In this document: positions 8,521 to 14,970 of the stretch, one piece after another
How the letters are laid out: each line of letters opens with the position of its first letter
How positions within the stretch are numbered: the first letter of the stretch is position 1
From: Prevotella sp.
Lineage (GTDB): Bacteria; Bacteroidota; Bacteroidia; Bacteroidales; Bacteroidaceae
Direction: 5' to 3'
Assembly (NCBI GenBank): GCA_016281815.1
Contig: JAEEJK010000003.1
Span: forward strand, 1 to 53,083
DNA length: 53,083 bases
The notes under the pieces: model-generated
Database searches by the model: none
Told to the model about the DNA's origin: nothing
The model's input: the letters and a program-made list of their open reading frames with translations, nothing else
Program-made: the position numbers and the translations under genes

Positions 8521-8576
8521 GACTATCAAAACACGGAAAAAGACTATCAAAACATAGGAAATGATAGTCTTTTTTT
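8521..8576. promoter_or_regulatory. 21-bp-spaced direct repeats and a T-tailed hairpin
   Basis: GACTATCAAAACA occurs at 8521-8533 and again at 8542-8554, exactly 21 bp (two helical turns) apart. The second copy also pairs with TGATAGTC (8562-8569) to form an 8-bp stem followed by seven T on the plus strand. The repeats lie 20-55 bp upstream of the -33 of the minus-strand operon, where an activator would bind; the hairpin could also act as a plus-strand terminator. Confidence 0.5.
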
Positions 8577-8731
8577 CAAATTTGCGGGGTATTTATTCTT
8601 TTTTCAGGTTCCGCTGGTCTGAGAATCACGGGCCTGTTGTGTGTCTATCCACTCTCGTGGTGTCATGCCCGTGACGGCTCATCAACTCGGCTCAGCCTTT
8701 ATGTCATCGGCAAGTTATCACCGATGGTGCC

Positions 8732-9970
8732 GTGACGACCCATAACATCGTCTTCAAAAACAGCGTCTCCATCGATATTCCTGCCGGCACCTACGACTGG
8801 TGCATCACCAATCCCTCACCCGAACTCGAAATGATATTCATTGCCTCTGCTCACGGCAACATCGGTGGACGAAAGGACAACTACGTTTTCGAGGCAGGCA
8901 AGCATTACGAGTTCAAAGTCAGCCTCGATGGCGACTACGACCGCGTGGATGTCGTGACAACGCCCATGTATGGCGAATGGACACAGGTGACAGTAAATAG
9001 CGGTGATCTCACCACCCTTCTCAGCGGACTCACCAAGGGCACGAAGTATGTGGTGCAGGTGCAGGCCGTGATGGCTGACGGCAAGACTTCCGAGTGGAGC
9101 CCGGTGGAGAAATTCACCACCCTTGGCGAAGGAGAGATTGCTTTATACGACGACTTTGACAACCGCGATGTTATAGAAGAAAATAATGGTAAGAAAGTCA
9201 ATGTTACCCTCCTTGGCCGCACGCTCTATAAAGACGGTACGTGGAACACGCTCTGCCTGCCGTTCAAAGTGGATGGCTTCGTTGGCACACCCCTTGAGGG
9301 AGCCAAGGTGATGACGCTCGGCGACGCTTCGTATGCCAATGGCACGCTGACGCTCAACTTCAAGGATGCCGAGACCATAGAGGCTGGGAAACCGTATGTC
9401 GTGAAATGGACCAAGGCTGACGACTATGTGAATGACAATGAGCACAACCTCTATCAGCCAATTTTCAAAGACGTTGTTGTCAGCAATGTACAGAATGACG
9501 TCAAAACCGAAGCCGTCTTTTTTAAAGGGCTTTACAAGCCTCTCGTCATCGCCAAGTCCGGTGACAAGACCAAACTTTATATAGGAGCCGACAATACGCT
9601 GTGCTATCCGGAAATATCTTTCAACATCAATGCCTTCCACGCCTACTTCCAGTTGGCCGATAAGTTCATAAACGAAAATCTTGGCGACGTGAACGGTGAC
9701 GGAGCAATCACCGTAACCGACGTGATGCTGTTGGTCAATCATATCCTGGGCCATGTCAATGAGTTTTTCATCGAGGAGAATGCAGACGTCAATGGGGATA
9801 AAGACATCACCGTGACCGACGTGATGGTGTTGGTGAAAATGGTTCTCAACAACAGTCAGAAAACCTTCAATGTGGTGACCAACCTCGACGATGCCCCCAT
9901 CGGTTACGATGGCGGTGGCAGCGGTCCAGCCAGGGCTGGTGAAAACAACCTCTGGGAGGTTGAGGAATAA
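8732..9970 (+). CDS. 5'-truncated secreted adhesin/peptidase-type protein with two dockerin-like repeats
   Basis: The GTG at 8732 is only the first usable start. The homologous frame continues upstream ('QVITDGA', from about 8711) to a stop at 8672, with no ATG and no signal peptide, so the 5' end of the gene is missing. Residues 1-70 look like the end of a 'cleaved adhesin'-type domain ('IDIPAGTYDWCITNPSP'). About 83-130 resemble a fibronectin III strand pattern ('LTKGTKYVVQVQAVMADGKTSEWSPVEKFTT'). Then comes a beta domain. Two dockerin-like calcium motifs follow: 'GDVNGDGAITVTDVMLLVNHILG' at about 315 and 'ADVNGDKDITVTDVMVLVKMVL' at about 352. Intact relatives are large Prevotella surface proteins. 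This copy is probably not exported and may be a pseudogene. Confidence 0.65.
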   Translation: MTTHNIVFKNSVSIDIPAGTYDWCITNPSPELEMIFIASAHGNIGGRKDNYVFEAGKHYEFKVSLDGDYDRVDVVTTPMYGEWTQVTVNSGDLTTLLSGLTKGTKYVVQVQAVMADGKTSEWSPVEKFTTLGEGEIALYDDFDNRDVIEENNGKKVNVTLLGRTLYKDGTWNTLCLPFKVDGFVGTPLEGAKVMTLGDASYANGTLTLNFKDAETIEAGKPYVVKWTKADDYVNDNEHNLYQPIFKDVVVSNVQNDVKTEAVFFKGLYKPLVIAKSGDKTKLYIGADNTLCYPEISFNINAFHAYFQLADKFINENLGDVNGDGAITVTDVMLLVNHILGHVNEFFIEENADVNGDKDITVTDVMVLVKMVLNNSQKTFNVVTNLDDAPIGYDGGGSGPARAGENNLWEVEE

Positions 9971-10001
9971 CAATATCTGACTGAAGTTTTGCATTTGCTC
10001 G

Positions 10002-10040
10002 ACTTGCGGAAGTTGGTTAAATTCATCTTCCGCAAGTTTT
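10002..10040 (+). terminator. Intrinsic terminator after the dockerin gene
   Basis: Perfect 11-bp stem ACTTGCGGAAG (10002-10012) / CTTCCGCAAGT (10027-10037) followed by TTT. It lies 32 bp after the stop codon. Confidence 0.7.
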
Positions 10041-10119
10041 GAAAATACTGATATTCAACGCCTCACGACCAATCTTTTAAGCCACACTTCTTTTTCGCCC
10101 TTTTTGTGGATGCCTTGGC

Positions 10120-10322
10120 GTTTTTTCGCAAGCAGCACGTTCGGGCGTTCGGGCGGATTTGTAATCCGACCGCGTTTAATATCAGGATTTTAAATCCGAT
10201 AAGATTCTGATACTGAATATAATATGTGATTATTGTCGGCATTATAAATACCTATAATCAATGCAGGCGGATTCTTTAGACCCTTCGGGAAAAAGCGGCG
10301 GAGCCGAGCGGCAAATCCGCCT
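10120..10322. repeat. Cluster of short intergenic palindromes
   Basis: CGGATT/AATCCG at 10154-10168, GGATT/AATCC at 10185-10197, an ATCAG/CTGAT pair around the second, and AGGCGGATT (10265-10273) against AATCCGCCT (10314-10322). Non-coding. It looks like degenerate, nested REP-like elements rather than one feature. Confidence 0.5.
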
Positions 10323-10396
10323 GAACTAGAATCCCGACCAGTAAAAAATAATCCATTTTTCTCTGTACCTCTGTATCTCTGTGTTGAGAAAGTCCA
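10311..10396 (-). repeat. 'CACAGAG' dispersed repeat, copy 2 (inverted)
   Basis: The reverse complement reads CTCAACACAGAGATACAGAG, AAAAATGGATTATTTTTT, then AGTTCAGGCGGATTTGC, matching 2819-2900. The two copies face each other across 7.4 kb. Confidence 0.8.
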
Positions 10397-10482
10397 TAAA
10401 ACCTGTTTTTCTTCTTTTTCCGAAGCGAAGCGGTTTTTGATCTTCTCTTCATATCAGTTGGTGTGCTCTGTTGCTCAGAGCT

Positions 10483-10502
10483 TTCAATTTGAGGAACTTG
10501 AA
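10483..10502. repeat. 20-bp palindrome TTCAATTTGAGGAACTTGAA
   Basis: Same design and loop (GAGG) as TTCAACTTGAGGAAGTTGAA at 17479-17498, differing at two positions. Confidence 0.65.
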
Positions 10503-10772
10503 TCCTCTAATTCGTGATAAATAAAAGAATAGTGCATTTGAATGGGCAGGGTTGGCGCATCTTTCTTAAGTTTTTCTATCCCGAATTTGAGAATTTAAGA
10601 ATTATATGCAACAAGAAAGAATTTTCAAGAATGGTATGTCGCAAGCGACGGAATTTCACCTTGCTATTATAGAATAGCCTGCCATTTCTTCTCCAATTCC
10701 TTTTAATTCTTATCATAATGGAAAATTCTCTAATTCGTGATAAAAAAGATTAGCGCATTTGAATGGGATGGG
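10503..10772. repeat. Direct repeat pair related to the terminal AATTC array
   Basis: Two ~48-bp copies (10503-10551 and 10725-10772) each read TCTAATTCGTGATAAA...TTTGAATGGG. Between them, at 10579-10603, is CCCGAATTTGAGAATTTAAG. CTAATTCGTGA and CCCGAATT are the two end motifs, or their complements, of the ~75-bp unit repeated at 51.96-53.08 kb, so this is probably a decayed member of that family. It fills the gap upstream of the sigma-factor gene; no coding sequence is seen in 9971-10898. Confidence 0.6.
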
Positions 10773-10898
10773 AAACTTCAGTCAATAACATGAACAAAGG
10801 TCCGATGAAATGCCCGCAGTTCGGAACATTTTCTCCATGTTTTCATGTCACAAAATAAGTAATATCGCGTCATATAGGCAAAAGAACGACCAAAAAGT

Positions 10899-11378
10899 AT
10901 GATGACAGAGAGTTTTATGGACGAAGTGAAGGCCGTGCGCCCGACGCTGCAGAGTGTAGCCAGGGAAATCCTGGGCAGCGACGAGGAGGCAGAGGACGTG
11001 GTGCAGGATGCCATGCTCCGCCTGTGGCAACTTCGCGACGAGCCGATACGTAATGTCCGCGGATTCGCCAGGGTGGTCGTTCGCAACCTATCTCTAAGCA
11101 AAGTCAGGCAGAGACGAGTGACGGTGGATATTGCCCGTGCGGATGTCGCCAATGATGACGAGTCAGAATCGGCAAAAAACGAGCAGATTGACCGGATGAT
11201 GAAACTTGTCGACGCCCTGCCTACCATGCAACAGACTGTGCTCCGCATGCGGCACATGCAGGAAATGACGATGGCAGATATCGCAAGCCTCATCGGAACC
11301 AGCGAAGCCGCCGTCAGGCAGTCGCTCAGTCGGGCACGGAGAAGCATCATCGAACAATTTAAAACCGAATCAAAATGA
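10899..11378 (+). CDS. ECF-type RNA polymerase sigma factor
   Basis: A 159-aa sigma-70-family protein with only the two ECF domains. Region 2 spans about residues 10-75 ('AREILGSDEEAEDVVQDAMLRLWQL', with the acidic 'EEAEDVVQD' core-binding pattern). Region 4 spans about 100-155 ('ALPTMQQTVLRMRHMQEMTMADIASLIGTSEAAVRQSLSRARRSI', a helix-turn-helix). It directs RNA polymerase to a small regulon, usually under control of a co-encoded anti-sigma factor. The stop overlaps the next start by 4 bp (ATGA at 11375), which couples it to the membrane protein downstream. No TAnnTTTG element is present upstream, consistent with possible self-activation from an ECF promoter. Confidence 0.9.
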   Translation: MMTESFMDEVKAVRPTLQSVAREILGSDEEAEDVVQDAMLRLWQLRDEPIRNVRGFARVVVRNLSLSKVRQRRVTVDIARADVANDDESESAKNEQIDRMMKLVDALPTMQQTVLRMRHMQEMTMADIASLIGTSEAAVRQSLSRARRSIIEQFKTESK

Positions 11379-11821
11379 ACGAGACCTACATACGACAGTT
11401 GATGGAGCGCTTCCTCAATGCGGAAACCACTTTGGAGGAAGAACAAACGCTTTACAACTATTTCCAAAATAAGGACATAGCCGATGACCTGATGCCTTAT
11501 CGTGAGGTGTTCCAAGGCTTCTCCGCTGTGAGCGGCATGGATAAAGAAGCAGTCAAAGTTCATACGCCGGTATGGGTTATTCTCCTGCGGACTGTCACGA
11601 CGATGGCAGCAGTCTTTCTGATCGGCCTGTTCTTCGTTGTTAATGGCAGCAATTCAGAAGAGCCACAACAGACAATGGCAACCAACCAACCACAACATAC
11701 ACCCGACCTCTGCGAGGGGAGCACACCCCGGGATATATATATGTGCTACCTGGAGAGGAAAAGGGAACAAGCAAAAACTTATCGTTCACTAAAACGGATG
11801 ATTTATGAAAACCAACAGTAA
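11375..11821 (+). CDS. Membrane anti-sigma-like protein
   Basis: 148 aa. The N-terminal ~65 residues are cytoplasmic ('YIRQLMERFLNAETTLEEEQTLYNYFQ'), a pattern common in short Bacteroidota proteins encoded right after ECF sigma factors. One membrane span follows (about 66-89, 'VWVILLRTVTTMAAVFLIGLFFVV') and then a ~60-residue outer region. It overlaps the sigma gene by 4 bp and the lipoprotein gene by 17 bp. This is the classic sigma/anti-sigma arrangement. The inference is that it holds the sigma factor at the inner membrane until an envelope signal arrives; there is no FecR domain, so it is not a SusC-linked sensor. Confidence 0.65.
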   Translation: MNETYIRQLMERFLNAETTLEEEQTLYNYFQNKDIADDLMPYREVFQGFSAVSGMDKEAVKVHTPVWVILLRTVTTMAAVFLIGLFFVVNGSNSEEPQQTMATNQPQHTPDLCEGSTPRDIYMCYLERKREQAKTYRSLKRMIYENQQ

Positions 11822-12920
11822 AACCATAGCCGTGATGATGCTGGTGCTCTTCATGGCATCGTGCAACAACAAGGACGACCGTATGCTGACCGTCATCAAC
11901 GAGGACGGCACCTGCATCCGCGAATACTCGTTCCACACCGAGGAAAAGAATCTGATGATACCGCAGGAAGAGGATTTCGACAGCCTTATCGACAAGCATT
12001 GGGAACGCACATGGTCGGTCATCGGAAACGACTCCGTGCGACATCCCGTGCCCATGACACAGGCTCAGGCCGACAGCCTTCAAAACCAGAATCCTGATAT
12101 ACAACTTTCAGACAGCCTGATGGTGCATGTCAAGAAGGGTTTCGAGACGGTGCAGGACATGAGCGACCACCTGCTCATGGCAGAGGGGTTCAAGGCAAAC
12201 AGCAAGTTGGAGAAAATCTTCAAGTGGTTCTATACCGACTACACCTTCACCGAGACATTCGTCTACGACGGACCGTCCATCTTCCCCATCCCCATCAGCC
12301 GCTTCCTCGGCGCCGATTCAGCCTCTTACTGGTTTACCGGCCATCCTGACCTGACACGAAACTGCAGTGGTCAGGAAAAGAAAGAGGTGTTGGACAAGAT
12401 GGAGGTGAAAGTCAACCAATGGATCAATGCCAACTGGTTTACTGAAATATGCAAGATCATTGCCGACAACTACGACAAAGTCAAGAACCCGCCGGTGGAC
12501 AAGGAGACATTCGTCGGTCAATGTGATGAGTTGGCCATGCATCCAGATGTGCTCAACTATACGGATGACAAATTTGATAACTTCAAAGAGTTGCTTGACA
12601 GACATTTTCATTCCGATGCCTACACCTCCCTGAAACTCGACACATTAGACAATAGTCTGCCCTATGAATCATTCCTGGCGTTCAACACCAACTACGACCT
12701 TGTCATGCCTGGACGAGTGACGGATGCGGGTATGGGAGAATATGACGGGCGTGTCATCCACTACCGCGTCTCAGGAGAGCGTACCATTCCCGATGGTTTC
12801 AAGTACAGCATCAGGGCAACCTCGCGTGTCACCAATATCTGGGCATTCATCGTCACCTTCCTTGTCATTGCCCTGGCTATCGGCAGTTTTTTCATCCGGC
12901 GACGCGGCGCGTCCGCATAA
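11805..12920 (+). CDS. Lipoprotein with C-terminal membrane anchor, third gene of the sigma operon
   Basis: 371 aa. A lipobox 'LFMASC' puts the lipidated cysteine at residue 20. The ~320-residue body is periplasmic and I do not recognise it. It contains 'EEKNLMIPQEEDFDSLIDKHWERTWSV' and 'KWFYTDYTFTETF', and a mixed helical domain near 160-290. A C-terminal span (about 344-364, 'IWAFIVTFLVIALAIGSFFI') is followed by RRRGASA, so the protein appears tethered at both ends. It overlaps the anti-sigma-like gene by 17 bp and is likely the sensor or the effector of the same pathway. Families with this lipoprotein-plus-C-terminal-span layout occur in Bacteroidota sigma operons, but their role is not known to me. 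Confidence 0.7.
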   Translation: MKTNSKTIAVMMLVLFMASCNNKDDRMLTVINEDGTCIREYSFHTEEKNLMIPQEEDFDSLIDKHWERTWSVIGNDSVRHPVPMTQAQADSLQNQNPDIQLSDSLMVHVKKGFETVQDMSDHLLMAEGFKANSKLEKIFKWFYTDYTFTETFVYDGPSIFPIPISRFLGADSASYWFTGHPDLTRNCSGQEKKEVLDKMEVKVNQWINANWFTEICKIIADNYDKVKNPPVDKETFVGQCDELAMHPDVLNYTDDKFDNFKELLDRHFHSDAYTSLKLDTLDNSLPYESFLAFNTNYDLVMPGRVTDAGMGEYDGRVIHYRVSGERTIPDGFKYSIRATSRVTNIWAFIVTFLVIALAIGSFFIRRRGASA

Positions 12921-12966
12921 ATGACCACCATCCTTAGGCGTGGGCTTTCCTAACCTATGCTGTAGC

Positions 12967-12986
12967 GGACGCGATACATCGCGTCC
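12967..12986. repeat. REP-like hairpin GGACGCGA-TACA-TCGCGTCC
   Basis: Perfect 8-bp stem with a 4-nt loop, followed by CTAC and preceded by TAGC. This GC-rich palindrome is of the kind found many times in Bacteroidota intergenic DNA. It may end transcription of the sigma operon, though no T-run follows. Confidence 0.55.
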
Positions 12987-13010
12987 CTACCCTTGCGCGA
13001 GTGAAGAAAG

Positions 13011-13388
13011 TTACCAGATATGCACGCGTTCCTCAGGTTTACGATAGAGTTTGTCACTTGGCTTTACGTCGAAGAGTTCGTACCAGGCATCGGTGTTCAT
13101 AAGCACGCCATTGACGCGCTCACGTTCCAGACTGTGTTCATCCTTGCCCTAACGTCGAAACCGTGAGTCATCTCATGACCGAAAATAGTTGCGGTGGCAT
13201 AGATGATGGCTTCGTTGGCATCGTTGGCATCGTTGGGCAGCAAGGGCGGCATCATCATCGTCGGCATGATCATCATTGCGTTGAATACTGGCATTTAGGC
13301 TGAGTTGACTGGCGCCGCATATGGTCATGACGGCAGTAAACATTATCCACTGATTTTTGCTTTTTTCCGTTTTAATCAGTTCTATCAT
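13011..13388 (-). pseudogene. Remnant of an M13 (neprilysin-family) metallopeptidase
   Basis: Three pieces of one gene survive on the minus strand. At 13386-13300 there is a start and signal-peptide-like stretch ('KNQWIMFTAVMTICGASQLSLNA'). At about 13290-13155 the zinc-site region is recognisable in a second frame ('YATATIFGHEMTHGFD', the family's GHEMTHGFDD motif). At about 13149-13011 the C-terminus is in frame with the first piece ('VNGVLMNTDAWYELFDVKPSD', ending 'PEERVHIW'). More than 100 residues that should separate the HExxH and the end, including the downstream ENxAD zinc ligand, are missing, and the frame shifts at the junction. A small in-frame TTGGCATCG repeat (13212-13238) adds Asn-Asp-Ala units. 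The enzyme cannot be active. Confidence 0.8.
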
Positions 13389-13393
13389 ATTTA

Positions 13394-14332
13394 TTACCAT
13401 TTCATTTGTTCCACCTCATATCCGGCATCGCAGAGTTTCTGAACGATACCGTGCTCACCAATCAAGTGACCAGAGCCAAAGACAAACATCGTAGGCTTTT
13501 CACGCATTGCCGTCATCATCTTCGGGAGCCATTTCTCATTGCGGTCTTTCAATATCGCTGTCTGTTTTCTGGCCTCGGGAAGATAGAACGTTGTGAAACC
13601 TTCAAAATCTCCTGTTCCCCAATAGTTGCAAATCTCCTCGTACCCATCAACTCCCTCTGTGCCTTTCAAAAACTTTTGCTTACGTTCATCATAACCTTTT
13701 AGGAAGGCCATCAACGAGTCGGCCTGCTCCTCGATGGTAGGAGGCGTTGTAGTTTGAGCCATAATGATTTCCTGCGGCAACATATTCTCACCATCAAGAC
13801 CCCCCACGTTCCAACCGCGTTCCTTGGCCTTTTGCATGAGGACAAAGTCCATCGCCATTCCCATTATGGCTTTCTTCCTGAACTCTCTTATCAGAGGGAT
13901 GAAAAGGAAGTTCTGAAAATCAGCGGGTTGCCAGTTCTGAATATCACTAAATTTCGGGTCATCCAAATTGATGGGTATGATTTCCTTGAATTTCTCTTTC
14001 AGGATTCCTGCACTCTCCTCGTCTATGACATCGAAGATATTTTTGCCATCGGGATACTTCGCTTTCTGCTTTCCTTCGTTCTGCCGAAACAATCTGTCAG
14101 GACTCATCTGCTCGATTGTTGGGGGGATATACTCTATATACATCTGTTGGCACTGTGCTTCAGCCTCCTTGTATTCAGCGATGCTGTCGAGCAACGAAGC
14201 GGACAGCACATGTATGGTGCCAAGCATGTACGACGGTTTCGAAAGACCATTGCCACTAATGCGGAAGAGGAACTGTGCATCAGCGGTAAGTGCTACGATA
14301 GTGAAGAGGGCTAAGATAAATTGCCTTTTCAT
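13394..14332 (-). CDS. TraB/GumN-family secreted protein
   Basis: The start is placed at MKRQFILALFTIVALTADAQ (14332), a signal peptide directly behind a good promoter; a longer frame to 14470 would cross it. The 312-aa protein shows the family landmarks: 'SKPSYMLGTIHVL' near the N-terminus (GTxH motif) and 'PTMFVFGSGHLIGEHGIVQKLCDAGYEV' at the very C-terminus (GxxHL...G). These histidines are proposed catalytic residues in TraB/GumN/PrgY-type proteins, which in this clade are probable periplasmic metalloproteases. No conjugation or polysaccharide genes are nearby, so the role is open. Confidence 0.85.
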   Translation of the reverse strand: MKRQFILALFTIVALTADAQFLFRISGNGLSKPSYMLGTIHVLSASLLDSIAEYKEAEAQCQQMYIEYIPPTIEQMSPDRLFRQNEGKQKAKYPDGKNIFDVIDEESAGILKEKFKEIIPINLDDPKFSDIQNWQPADFQNFLFIPLIREFRKKAIMGMAMDFVLMQKAKERGWNVGGLDGENMLPQEIIMAQTTTPPTIEEQADSLMAFLKGYDERKQKFLKGTEGVDGYEEICNYWGTGDFEGFTTFYLPEARKQTAILKDRNEKWLPKMMTAMREKPTMFVFGSGHLIGEHGIVQKLCDAGYEVEQMKW

Positions 14333-14355
14333 CGTTACTCCAGAATGATGGAAGA

Positions 14356-14385
14356 CAAAGATACGAAAATATTGTGACATGGCAA
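14356..14385 (-). promoter_or_regulatory. Promoter of the TraB/GumN gene (-7 TATCTTTG, -33 TTG)
   Basis: Minus-strand TATCTTTG (14356-14363) with a TTG (14383-14385) 20 bp upstream; transcription would start near 14350. Confidence 0.65.
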
Positions 14386-14509
14386 AATTTTGTTTGAAAT
14401 GTTCTGTCATTTGGTCAGTTGGGTGTGAATCGAGAAGGAATTGGAGTGAACAGCAAATGATTTCTGCCACCCCAATGACAAAAACCGCAACAGTTAACAG
14501 ATGTTAATC

Positions 14510-14587
14510 TTCTAAAATTTTAGAATATTTCCTTGCTTGTTCTAAAAAATTAGAATATATTTGCGCCATAATTCTAAAAGTTTAGAA
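14510..14587. promoter_or_regulatory. Three BlaI-type palindromic operators
   Basis: TTCTAAAATTTTAGAA (14510-14525, perfect), TTCTAAAAAATTAGAA (14540-14555) and TTCTAAAAGTTTAGAA (14572-14587). Centres are 30 and 32 bp apart, close to three helical turns. The second touches the -7 box and the third ends one base before the ATG, so occupancy would block transcription. This is the expected design for autorepression by the BlaI-like repressor. Confidence 0.85.
14533..14563 (+). promoter_or_regulatory. Promoter of the BlaI/M56 operon (-33 TTG, -7 TATATTTG)
   Basis: TATATTTG (14556-14563) fits TAnnTTTG, and TTG (14533-14535) lies 20 bp upstream. It overlaps the middle operator. Confidence 0.7.
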
Positions 14588-14588
14588 C

Positions 14589-14966
14589 ATGAAAGACAAG
14601 AAACAACTCACCAAATCAGAGACCCAGGTGATGAATGCCCTGTGGAGCCTTCCCGATGGCCAGGGGTATTCATCAGAGATCATGGCCAGTCTGCCAGAGC
14701 CCAAGCCAGCCCCTACAACGCTGCTCACTTTCCTGAAAATACTCAAGGACAAAGGGTTTGTGTCAAGTGTGAAAAAGGGCAAGGCCCATCTTTTCACCGC
14801 CATTGTAAAACGCGAGGAATACATGCGCCATTACATGGAAGATGTGAAAAACACTTTTTTCAGCGGTTCCCTGACCTCACTCGTTTCTTTCTTCGCTAAG
14901 GAGGAGAATCTGAGTGATAAGGAGATAAGCGACATCATCGACATCATCAATCATCAAAAATCATAG
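14589..14966 (+). CDS. BlaI/MecI/CopY-family transcriptional repressor
   Basis: 125 aa. A winged-helix domain in residues 1-75 ('LTKSETQVMNALWSLPDGQGYSSEIMASLPEPKPAPTTLLTFLKILKDKGFVSSVKKGKAHLFTAIV') is characteristic of penicillinase repressors. The C-terminal helices (about 80-125) dimerise. It should bind the three TTCTAAAA-type palindromes just upstream and repress itself and the M56 gene 4 bp downstream. In the family, repression is lifted when the partner M56 membrane protease cleaves the repressor in its C-terminal part. No beta-lactamase lies nearby, so the regulon is probably envelope housekeeping rather than resistance. Confidence 0.9.
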   Translation: MKDKKQLTKSETQVMNALWSLPDGQGYSSEIMASLPEPKPAPTTLLTFLKILKDKGFVSSVKKGKAHLFTAIVKREEYMRHYMEDVKNTFFSGSLTSLVSFFAKEENLSDKEISDIIDIINHQKS

Positions 14967-14970
14967 TCGG

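Noticed and set aside
9143..9994. 283-codon open frame on the minus strand
   Set aside because: Shadow of the dockerin-type gene, whose calcium motifs show the correct strand.
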